Shown in pieces: positions 40,641 through 52,000 of a stretch of DNA of 64,000 nt. The DNA comes from Colius striatus (lineage: Eukaryota > Chordata > Aves > Coliiformes > Coliidae), in contig NC_084773.1 of NCBI RefSeq assembly GCF_028858725.1, positions 5,322,350-5,386,349 of the forward strand. Reading direction: 5' to 3'. The translations under genes and the position numbers were made by a program. Positions within the stretch are counted from its first letter, which is position 1, and each line of letters begins with the position of its first letter. The notes beneath the pieces are model-generated. The model saw only the letters and a list, made by a program, of their open reading frames with translations. It ran no database searches and was not told the origin of the DNA.

Positions 40641-42284
40641 CACTGGCAAGGTCACAGCATATGCAGCATTGAATTTCCCAAAGGAAGCAAAGTAGAATGA
40701 CAGCTTACTTGTCTCTGACCTAGCAACAGAAGATGAAGAAGAGAGTGCGTGTCACATCTGCCTTTGGGTGCTGCTGGAACTACTCAGGCCTTGCTTGTGA
40801 GCAGGAAGTGCTGCAAACAGGTTCCCCTTTCCTTGTCATCCTAAACCACTCTGTCCTCACAGGGAAATCCACAAGCAGTTGGCTCAAGAGCATATTGCTT
40901 GATTTTGCAAAATCTCCAGTGCCTCTGCACACACCATATTACTCCAAAGGCCTGATCCCAGGCTCCAGCACCAAAGGAAAACCATCGTGGTGTTCAGCTC
41001 AGAACACACGCAGGTTAGCATGATCACCTCTTAGTACCAGCATGTTCCATCATCTGCCTCATTCCTTCTACCTGGGGGGGGGCTGTCACATAACACTTAT
41101 GTAACCTCTCTGGAGGGGATCAAAAACCTCAAGTACCATGAACAGGTAACTCAGTAAACTGGTTGTACTTTATTCTGCCCTCAGAAGGCTGTTCTGCCAG
41201 ACCCATTGTGTCAGACCAAAGAGTCCAGGGACAGACAGCTCAGATAGGTCAGCATCCCACACAATACTGTCTCCAGCTTGCAGACACACTTACAAAAGCC
41301 TACCCCAAGCCCTTGGGAAGAGTTCAAATGCAGGTTCTGAACCCTGGGCATGTCAGCCTAAGTCTGTCTGGCACAAACAATGTGCCATAGCTGCACAGCA
41401 GGGGAAAGCTGGGTAGGGGTCTGATTTGGCAACTCAGGCACACTAGAGAACATCCTTAAGGCTACAGAAACTTCCACTACCTGTCCCAACTGCAGCAGCT
41501 GAATGCAGAGCAGGCCATGGCCACCGCTGCAGAGCTGCAGGATGGGAGCATGTAAAGAACTCCTGCCTTTACCAAGGATTGAAGGGACTGTGCTGAGATC
41601 TGTAAGCAGTTGCCAGGCAAAAGAAACAGAGAAGGACTGTGACATGACCCTCCACAGGGAGGAACATTTGACCCTTAAAACATATCAAAACACCTATGGA
41701 AGAAGAAATAGTTTGGAAACTGAATAAAGTCTGTCTTGGTATCTCATCTTGACTGTGAGACACAAGCTTTCTCTTACTGGGTATTTGTCTCTCTGGATGT
41801 AACCTAGAGTAGAAATAGTAGTTTATTAAAACTTAAAATACAGCTTTTGGAAACTTGCCCAGACAAAATAAAAGTTAATGCAAGTTTTGGCTTGGTCTTC
41901 ACTGTTTGGGAAATGACTCCTCCTCTCTAATGAGATGAGCTGTAGCAGCTCTCCTATTCCACTCACCACATGTACAAATGTCACCTGCAACACTCCTGGA
42001 GCACATCACCCTTCAGCACACCTCGTCCTCCCTTCCATCTCACAAGCAGGAAGGGAAGGATGTGCAAGTAGCCTACAGAAACAACACAATGTTGGTGTTT
42101 TTTTCCCCCTCAGAAATGAAGCCTGTGGAAACACAGCAACAGACTAACACATGGAAGCTGCTCTAAGGAGTGAGTCAGCTTTCTCCAGCTCAGGACAGGA
42201 GAAGCACTCGCCTTCCACAGCAGCAAGGAACACTGGGCACTAAGGATAACTTCTGGCAGATAGAACTGAGCAGCAGAACAGACT
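40641..42284. other. Noncoding, no feature recognised
   Basis: Overlapping short open frames only; a run of nine G near 41074-41082. Confidence 0.4.
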
Positions 42285-42440
42285 GGATGCAAAATTCCTT
42301 ATCAGCATTAGAAGCCTTTGAGATCAGGCTGGGCAAACATTTGTCAGGAATGATGTAAGTCAAGTTGATTCTTACATGGACTGGAATATTGGGCTAGATG
42401 ACTGTCAAATTCCTTTCCAATCCATTTTGATGTATGGCCC
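42285..42440 (+). mobile_element. Old CR1-like LINE 3' end
   Basis: GAAGCCTTTGAGATCAGGCT, then GGGCAAACATTTGTCAGGAA and GGGCTAGATGACTGTCAAAT, followed by CCTTTCCAATCC, follows the layout of CR1 3' UTRs of an ancient subfamily. The terminal ATTCTATGATTC repeat is not preserved. Confidence 0.7.
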
Positions 42441-43379
42441 TGCATCAAGGAACTGAGTGCAGGTCAGTCATCCACACACATTCAGTCACTTGCATCCCCA
42501 GAGAATTTCTGTGCCCTCGTCCATAGAGTGGAGTCATTCTGTGGGTGTCAGTTCCTCAGCTGGAAGGGAATCTCATCCCTATGAGACCACAGCCTTGGCT
42601 GAGAGCACTGCAGAGATAAACACATTTATTTGACTCTCTCAGGTCCCTGAGAAAATCCCATTCACCCCATGTCTTGGGTGGAAGACTAAAAAGACAGATA
42701 GTTCTTGCACTTCAGGGTAATTACATGGAAACTACACCAGAACAAGAATGGTACTCTAGTTCTCTCCTCCAGCACACTAAAGATTGTCCCAAATCATGGA
42801 CTAATGCAGCCCTAGGAGGGCTTCAAGCCTCAGATTAATAAGATGAGATGCAACCCCAGTCCTGTATCACAAGCTGCAAGTCCCCTTCCAGCTCCCCCAC
42901 GTAAGCCTCACATCAGGGTCATTCCTCCTGGCACAGGAATGGAGGTTAAAGCTCCCTTTTGCAGCTGTGCCCAGTGAAGCCCAGTCCCGAATGGAGTTCT
43001 CTGCCTGGGGCTGCACCTTGCCATGCTCTCCAGCCAGGGGGAAGCCTGAGGCAGTGCTGTTCTCCAGCACAGGCACAGCCAAGCTGGGACCACAGCACCA
43101 TCTGCAGGGCTGTGCCAAAGGCCGAGCTCCTACCAGCTCCTCCTCAGGAAAGGCCAGCCTCATCCTAGATCTCACACCTGGTAACCCTCCAAAACACAGA
43201 CGTGAGCAGACACACAACCACACTCTTCAAGGTCCTAGAGGCAAACAAAGCCCCTCGCTGGAAGCATCACTTCAGGAAACAAATTACCATTTTGATACAG
43301 TCCCAAAGATTCATTAAGTTCCCAGAAAATGACATGTATGTCAGAGAGTGGATTATGTAAGATGCCAAGCGAAGCATCA
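42441..43379. other. Noncoding, no feature recognised
   Basis: GC content rises towards 43000. Both strands carry overlapping open frames of up to about 118 codons without recognisable motifs. Confidence 0.35.
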
Positions 43380-43550
43380 GCCTCCCGTGGCTCCAGGGAG
43401 CAGCTCTGCCTCTGCAGAGAGCTCACGTGCCCGGCCCGTGGCTGACGTCAGCCCCTGCTCCTGCTCGCAGGCAGCAAAGAGCAGGCAGATGCGGCCCAGT
43501 GCTCCGGCAAAGGCGCTGCCAGGGCCCCCCGTGCCTTAAACCCACCATCT
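43380..43550. promoter_or_regulatory. GC-rich patch with E-box and palindromic CRE
   Basis: It contains CACGTG (43424-43429), the 12-bp palindrome GCTGACGTCAGC (43441-43452) with a consensus CRE, and several further CpGs within about 150 bases. The patch starts about 1.8 kb past the HEMK1 polyadenylation signal. It could be a small promoter or enhancer; no transcript start is visible. Confidence 0.4.
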
Positions 43551-45364
43551 CCAGCAGGCTCTGCAGTGCTTCCAGACCAAAAGGAGCCTGGGCCAGCGTG
43601 CGTGAAGCACTGCAGGACACGCTGTACTGCACCAGCACGTTCCCTCAGATGTGAATCTGACAAATCCAGCCTCTTGGGAGGAAGCACAGTTTTTCTCAGT
43701 TCTTGCCTTGATGAGGTCAGCAGCACTGGGTGAGTTTTCCAAGGCATATAACCACTACACAATATACACACACAGCAGTGCAGGCATTTTTATTATCACT
43801 TGAGCTATAAATAAAGGAATTTTAACACTAATCCTACCAGATTAGAGCGTCTCTCAGAGAAAGTGTCCTCCTCAGAGCTCAGACAAGTGATTGATGCTTC
43901 CACCAGCACTCACAGAGGGACATCTAACCCTAGCCTGCTGCAGGGAACCAGCACACCCCTTGAAGAATGCAATATGATGCCATTGAACGCTCTCATAAGC
44001 CAGTAAACCACTCAGCTTTTAAAGTATGCTGCAGAAGTGAGCTGTGCATGGTGCTGTCTCCTACAAACCCACAGTTAACACCCAGATTAAACCCACAAAC
44101 TCATTTTTGTACATTTTAGTTTTAAACAAAGTCTGACAAATTGAACTTAAAAAAAGACCCTAAATTACTACTTCAGAAAACAACCTAATAAACAAAATCC
44201 CAACAAAGTGACACCTCTTTGACTGTCATTTGTACTCACAGCTCTAGCAGGTAAAAATGCCAGGAGTCAGCTGTGCTGGAATCTATTTCCAAACCTAGGA
44301 TCAAGTGCACCATAAGTGAACTTTTTTTAGTTCTCTCCTTCCCTAGATTTCCTCTACCATGTTTAAAAAGAGCAGGTAATACAGTCCAGAGAGGGATTGT
44401 AACTTCAAATAGAGGACATGAGACCTGACAAAGCAGTGGGAAGGATGAATGCAGGGAGGGGGACAATGGTGTGAAAAGCCAGAATGGGAACAGAGCTACA
44501 AGAGCCCAAGAGGTGGAAAAGGATCCAAATGCAGACCTACAGAGAGTGCTTGGGTACCTGTGCAAAAACAAGGCCAATGTCAGGAGGCAGTGATGAAAGA
44601 ATGGAGAATGTGAGTGTAGGAGAGGTAGAGGGGAAAGGGACTAGATATACTAGAGCTCATGTAAAGCCCTCAACCTGCTGCAGCCTTCCCAACAGAGTTT
44701 ACTGCTGTATGTCCTACCTAAGGTTTCTGACTACACATTGCCAGTTCAGCCAGGACAGAGAAACTGGTAGCACCTATCTGGCACATACAGACTGCCAGGT
44801 CACTGCTTGGACACTTTTACCCTTACTGACTGCTCACCTTCAGTGGCCCAGCGACTGCTTCCATTCAGACTGGCAGACCAGATCCTTTCATTTGCTTGCT
44901 GTCCTTCCTTCCTGGGCTAGCTATGGTCACTCAGGGAACTTGCAATGCTGGAAACAGCAGCAACAATTAACAGCTTGAGTTTAATCCTGCCATTATTTAT
45001 GATGGTAGCTGTCCATTTCAGGGACTTCTCTCAGTGTTGCTTCAGGCAGCCCTACTCTGAGCCATCCTTCCCAAAGAAACAGACCTCAGCTATTCCCGTG
45101 GCTGTCAAGAAACAGGGTCCTACTCCAGAGTGAGCTGCTTGTCAAATTTTGTATAAGGCATTTCAGGTCCTTTTCCTCAACTTCTCTGTCTTCAAAACTG
45201 GAGCAGCTATTCTGGCCTTCTCTGTAAAGTCTTGCATTTAAATGCCTTACATGGAAGTCAGGCATTTCTGTTACTATTAGAAGCAATGTGTGGGTGCCAG
45301 ATGTTTACTCAGGTCTGCTAGCATGTTTGAAAACATAATTGCACAGCAATTCTTGTAAGGACAC
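43551..45364. other. Noncoding downstream of HEMK1
   Basis: No exon is recognised. A 164-codon plus-strand open frame at 44484-44978 has no motif or splice context. Confidence 0.4.
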
Positions 45365-46056
45365 TGATTTGAAGTAAAATCTTTATTACACTGTTTTGAT
45401 TGTTTCTGGCAGCATCCACCAAGTGCCAGGTGCTGTAGATTCAGATGGTGCAACATGTGCACTGATCTTCCAGTGACATGTCACTCAGCAGGACTTGGAA
45501 ACAAAGGTTGCTTTGGAGTTGGAGATCTGCTCCAGGGCATCAGCATCCTGGAACAGAAATTAATTTGAGAGTGCAGGTTAGTTAGGTCCCATTATCCTGC
45601 AAATCCATGTGTCAATATAAGCCAGGGTTTGGACCTATCCTCCATTCTAGTCACATGCTGTATAAATGTATCTCAAGGGCAAAAATAAGAAAAAAGTGAG
45701 ATTCTTTTTAGGTCAGATAGGTGATCTGACATGGTGAGAAGCTGGATTTTTAATGAAGTGTTTGGAGCTGTGAACTCTTCCATCCTGGGTCCTGAGATTA
45801 ACAAGGCACTCTAGCACATCAAACTGAAAAGTTGCATGCAGTTCCCCAAGGAAGGTGGAAAAGTTCTACGTGCTCTGCTGAACTTCTGCACCTCTGGATG
45901 AAGTCTGCATCAGGAAATGGGGAGGGTCTGCCACTGCATGGAGACTTCAGTGCACTGGGCAATGAAGTGGAGATTTCCTTTGCCACACAGTTTTCCACAA
46001 GCTGTTCAGTGGTGCCTGTCAGCATACAGCCAGATGAGTTACTTCTGGTACAGTTG
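45365..46056 (-). other. HEMK1: HEMK1 3' untranslated region
   Basis: This is the sequence between the HEMK1 stop and the first AATAAA on the minus strand. The right border is exact; the left border is an estimate of the cleavage point. No repeat is recognised in it. A splice-acceptor-like site at about 45550 could define an alternative last exon (see findings). Confidence 0.6.
45382..45387 (-). terminator. HEMK1: Polyadenylation signal AATAAA for HEMK1
   Basis: A canonical AATAAA hexamer lies on the minus strand about 670 bp after the HEMK1 stop codon. I saw no earlier canonical hexamer in the UTR. Cleavage would be expected some 10-30 bases further left. Confidence 0.65.
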
Positions 46057-46093
46057 TCACCTGCTTTCTTTTTGGATGTGCACAAACCTAGGC
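46057..46093 (-). CDS. HEMK1: HEMK1 last coding exon portion
   Basis: The acceptor is TTTTCCCCACAG. The exon completes a lysine codon and encodes [11 protein letters not shown] followed by TGA (46059-46057). PRF(L/V)HI is the conserved C-terminus of HEMK1, which fixes this exon as the true coding end and makes a downstream acceptor at 45550 unnecessary. Confidence 0.92.
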
Positions 46094-49000
46094 CTGTGGG
46101 GAAAACAATGACCAGAGCTTTAAGTCTTGCTAAGGACAACACACCTCCCTCCCCTCCATCCTATAAAAGCAGCACTTTTCCAATGGCAATCATCTCACCA
46201 GAGCTTGTCACTTGTGTCAGAGATTCAGACTCAGAAACACTTGCCAGACTACCTCAGGACATGAGAAGATTGAGATAGTCCCTAATTTATTAATGATCAG
46301 CTTCAGCTGTGTACATTTATCCCAGCCCAAACCAGGACAAAAGGACACAGACCTATACCTGAAGCAAAAATCTGCAGGTAAAGACAACTTACTTGCCACA
46401 GAAGTCCTTGTGAATGGCACGGAGGACGAGTAGTAAGTTGGGGTGTGCCTGTAGCCATTTCTCCACCATATTTGGGTGTCTGGGATCAACTTCCAGAAAA
46501 ACACTCCTGAAAGGGTACATTTGGGAGTAGAAGGTGGGTAGATGCACATGTTTAGGGTGAGAAAATTCAAGATAAGACTTTCTGGATGGCTCCTACTAGC
46601 ATAGGAAACGAAAAGGTCAGCAAACACATTGCAATGCAATAATCCTAAACCAGATCAGAGCTGTCCATTTAAGATGCAGATTCCAACTGTCTCCTTCAGG
46701 GGGAGAAAGCATTGATCTTGGGGAGTAATTCTCATGGCACTCCTCTGTGTGAGCAGTTAAACCCTTGTTTCGAGATGTAAGGATCCCTTTTGAACTCCAC
46801 ACAAAGATATCATTAGCTCTGTCTTTCTGAAGCCCCCAAAGATTAAAGGATAGAACAAAGTTTTATGATGCAAACACCTGAACACTGAGCACTGGCAGTA
46901 TGAAGTTCTTTGCATGAGCAAAGTGACATTGTCCCAGTTGCGAGAGTCATAAAGTACAAGTTAGTGCACACATTTTCTCACAATAAAAGCCTCCTTAAAT
47001 CAGTTATGAGAACACCACCAGCATTCACACCCACACACAGGACAGGACAACAGAGAGTGCAGCAGGGATAAGGGAACTAATGAGACATCCTGAGTGCACC
47101 AGGACCAGGCCTGGACACTGCAGGGCTATTTCCATCTCTGGGCTTTATGATATGGGCCTGTTTCTCAGTCTCCACTCTCACAAAGAGGCAGAGCCACCCT
47201 AAATTTACAGCTTACAGGCATATGGAGACGATGGAACTGCTTACAGTCGGTGACAACACAGCAAGACACAAGCTTAACAGGCAAAGAAAAGGGCAAGCTT
47301 CAATCATAGGCTGGTAACTCCTAAAATGTCCCACACTGAATACTCCCTATAAATTCACCAAACAAACAACAAGCTGGGTGTGGATCTCATTCTTGACCTT
47401 AAAAAACTTCCAGTCTTCAACAGGGGCTTCTCTTTATAATACAGGCAAAAAGAGAGGAAAAAAATTAATCCTAACAAGCAACCCCATGGGACCAATATCT
47501 GTTGCTGGGAAGTTCTGAGGGGCATCTTCTGCTCTTGTGGTCACACAAAGCATGAGGAATCAATTCTTCTGCATGCAGTATGCCTCTCAATGTTGCTGTT
47601 TCTCTTCTCAAAACAGCAGCTTCTCAATGACCTCTCTTATGCTGGTAAAATGCCAGGAATTTTCAACAGGGTAGGTGAATGTCCTGGCACAACAGACTTT
47701 TAGGCATCAGTACATTAATCTTTAGGCACAAAATAGATTCCACCCGCCAAAGAACAAGGAAAAACATCCAACCCACTCTTTTGAGAATTAACTATAGAGA
47801 AAGTTTAACACTAAGAAACTATCCCTGGCTGATCATCTTTCTCCTGCAATATTCAGCTGTGTCTCCTGGAAAAAGAACCAAGTTTCCCCTAATTAAAGGG
47901 TGGAATGGAAGTAGACACCTACATCCATTCTCACACAGTTCTATATTGCTTCTCCTTCAATCAGTTATTCTGCTTAGAAAGCTTCTTTTTTGTCCCCACT
48001 CTCTTTCTCTGCTGCTCTCTTTCATATTCTTTTTGTTGCTGCTTTGACCTTTAAAGATTCTGTCTTCACTAATAAGTATGAAACACTCATATCCCTTTAT
48101 TAACCAATTTCAAGGTAATTTTTCTGTTACATGTGACATTTTTTAAACTATTATTAGATTGGGGCAGTGGAGGGGAGACATTTTTGCAACTATTTTCCTG
48201 TACCTTCCTGTATGGAAAAGAAACAGAATAAAAGTGAACAGAGTGAATAAAAGTGTACCAGAACAGTGCTTACCCAGAATCTTTCAGAAGAGAAGGGGCC
48301 AGAGCCAGAATTGTTTTGATGACTTTCATTCCATCATCTCCCCCATCCAGTGCATCAAGGTCCTCATAGCTGGAGTGCAGGAATAAGAAGCCATCAGCAG
48401 AAATTCCTGTGGCATGAACATCCCTTGAAAATACATTGCCCCCCTCTCCATGCAAAAAGGTGCACCTCACACACCTGAACTCCAGTGCTGCTGCAGCAGG
48501 TGACAGCACTCACAGCTTTTATGTGAAATGCAGGGAGTAAGGAGGCAGCTACCACTAGGCTGAGAAATGTGTTGAACACAAGCAGAAAACATCCCCTAGA
48601 CTCTTCCTGAAAAAGTTACAAGCCAACTACAGCTGGAGTCACATGGTTCCAACCTGTGGATCTGTTCTCTCTGGACAGGGAGAGAGTGGGTTGTACAGCA
48701 GGGATCACCTGCTTTATTGCAACTGTCCCAACAACCAGGTGGGACTGCCGTCAAACCCATCCGAGCAAAAAAGGGTGTAGAAAGCTCACCTCTCAGAACC
48801 TGCTCTGGTGCACATCTTGTACAGAGCTGGGTGCATGACAATCAATTCTGTGGAAGCACTAGCACACACAAAGTAGTTCCACATCTCAGAAGTGCTTATT
48901 CGTGTTTGCGTGGGTTTGTTTGCTTAAGACAACTACTGGCAAGAGAACAAGCCACAGTTCCACCCAAGCTTTTTTCCCATCACAAAAAGCTGCTCAGATT

Positions 49001-52000
49001 ACTTGTACTTTCTGTCATAAACTCACACACACACACAAAAAAAGTTCTAAGAGGAAAAACATAGAATCACAGAATGGAGGGGTTGGAAGGGACCTTTAGA
49101 GATCATCTAGTCCAACCCCCCTGCAGAAGCAGGTTCACCTAGATCAGGTCGCTGAAACAGTTTTTGTTTGGAGACAGTTTTTGTTTTGTTTCAAAGTGTG
49201 TGCTCTTTTCACTTCTATAAAGAGTTAAAATACTTTGATATTGTTTCACAGACCTGGAAGCAGCATCAAAGTAACACTGTGTTATAACATACCACCTAAA
49301 GACACCTACACCACTTACACCTATGCTGCATTTGCATGTTTTGTGTGCAACTGTGCAGAATGAGGAAGCAGACAGAAAACCTTGCTTCAAGGAACAGGAG
49401 AAGGAAAAATATCTGTTTTGCTGATTACCAGAGGATTTCTGCATCCAAGGAAGCCATGTCCTCATGGAACACATATGGGGGGTTACTGACTATGAAGTCT
49501 AAGGGACCCCAGAGTAGCAGCTGTTTGGCAGAGCCTAGAAAAGAAAAAGAATCACAACCAGCTCTCAGCCATAGCAATTTTCCATGTAAGCTCTGGGCAA
49601 AATCCTATCAGGAATGTTCTCTCATGAGTTTCTCCAAGCTCTGTGTTTCTCTGATACAATTTTATCCTCTTTCTTTTGGGGACAGACTGGGCTGCTCGTT
49701 CTCCCACCTTGAATGCAAGAGCCAAGCACAGGCAAAGTAGCATTTTTCCATATCAACAGCCCCACTTAGTGGAATATATTACAAACCACAGGACTGTGAT
49801 GCTCTGGAGCTCTGTGCCCATTGAATCTAAAGCAACAACTGGAATCGGAGAGAGCCTCCAAAGACCTAAGTGGGAGCGCAGACTGGCTGTCAAGATGCAT
49901 ACCCTTCCTCTTACCAGAGCTGCAGAGGGGTCTCTAATGAGCCAAAGCACCAGGCCTTCTCAGCAGTATCACCCAGGGTTTGCTCTTCTGCAGACAAGGT
50001 GCAGCTCACTCCACTCATGACATTGCCTGGACTGCCACATACCAGCCCTGAATCAGACATCCTGTAGCCATGTGAGTGTGGCACTGTCCTCAGGCCAGGC
50101 TCTTGGCACAGGGCTTACCCAAGCAGGTGCAACACCAGCACAGCTACATGGCTTCTGGGCTGGGTGGCTCACTGCTGTTTGGAGTCTGGGCAGCACAAAC
50201 TCAGATTTGCAGATAGACAGAAGACTGTGCAGACACACCCCGAAGAGGTGGCACAGTGGCAAAACCAAGTGTCAGAAAGGTGTAGGAACGAATCCTGACT
50301 CCATAGCTAAGAAACTGCTAAGCACATATCTACTTAAATGGCTAAGCCTCACCAAACAGTAGTTTTAACTGCTTTCAGATGGGTCTGGGGAAGACAACAG
50401 GTGGCTCAGCTCACCTAATTTCAGGTGAATAAGGCTGGGTGTTTAATCTAAACTGACTAGCAGCACGGAATGAACTACACTCTGCACATATTTGTCTCTC
50501 CCCAGTAACACTAGAGACCACCTGGACTACCAGCTCAGACACAACCTTTGAACACCTAAATCCAAGAACAATTTACCTAATGATGGAGTCAGGGACTTCT
50601 CTCAGCTGATCATCTGGCCTTGAAATCTCTGAAGTGAAAACATTCATTGTCTCACCTCTTACTGACCTTTTTCTCTAACTTCCACACCCTCCTGATGTCT
50701 GCATCCCAAAGGGGACCCTTGACTGTCTCTCACACCTGCCTCCCCCCATCAAAGTAAAAAGGGAGAAAGACAAAGGGGATTACAACAGTGAAAAAAGAGT
50801 TACTGTATGAAATGTCATGGTGGATAATGTGGATTCTCTCCTGGAGTTGCAGCCTGTCAAATTCAGAACAGAAAGAAGAAAGATTAGGAGGCATGTTTGT
50901 GTACATTAATGAACAGCACATTCTACAGACAGATCATTAAACATCTCATCTCTTATCTGAAACATGTATATTCTACCCCACTGGATTCTTCTCAAGCTCA
51001 GGAGCAGTTTAGGATCTGTCCTTTGTTTAAGGAACAAAATTCAAAGCAAAGTGCCCACTGTGCCCTCACAGTGACTCCAGGGTGCAGGTCCTGTGCACCT
51101 ATACCTTTATGTATCATCCCTTGCCATACATACAGCAACACTCTCTAACCTTGCTGTGTGTTAACCACATCTCCAAGGCCTCCCCCAGGTAAGCTCGTCA
51201 TCCCTAAAAAAAACACCCCAAAACCACAAAAAACCCCAAAGACAACACCTCCCCCCAATTAACCACTCCAAAACCCCACAACAAATGACTTGCTTCAGAT
51301 AGGTAAACCTGCCAATGGCACTGGAGACAACAAGCTCACATTGGCCATATTTTTTGTCCAGTCTCCTTAATCTAGATCTTAACATTGTTCAGGTATCTGA
51401 GTATATTTTTTAGGCATCTTTATCTCTCATCTCACATATCAATGTTAGGGTGATGCTACTGCACACTACATGCAGCACAACAGAAGCCCTGTGCCAGACA
51501 CAGAGCTAGGAGAAGGGACAGCCCATGCACACACTGTACTCTATAACATATTTAAAACACACATTCGGATCTCTCAGATACTAATTCCTAACTTATGATT
51601 TGTCTTTCTTGCCCCTGACATCTCTGTGCACAGTAATTGCAGCCAGACATTCCCAGGGTGCTCAGACTAGCAAAACTCCTGAAGGCACAAGAAGACACAG
51701 ACGCCTCTCCTTTATCTGTGACAAGTGAGCAAGGAAGCATGCTGGCTTGCTACTTGTAATAAGTCTATAAAGGCCTCAGTATTGCTTAGGAGAGATCTTG
51801 GCCAAGACTCTGATCTCTCTGACTCACTATACTAATGCAAGGTAGAACAGCCTTGAGACTGCCAGACTGGCACTCCATGGTGCTTATGGTGCTCCAGTCT
51901 GTAACAACCTGGCACGTTCTATCCCCAGATGCCAACATGCTACAGAATATGCTGCTCCCTGCCAGGGGGAAATAGTTGAGATGGTGATCCCCTTAAATCT

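Noticed and set aside
44484..44978. 164-codon plus-strand open frame
   Set aside because: No motif, no splice sites fitting a gene, and composition like the flanks.
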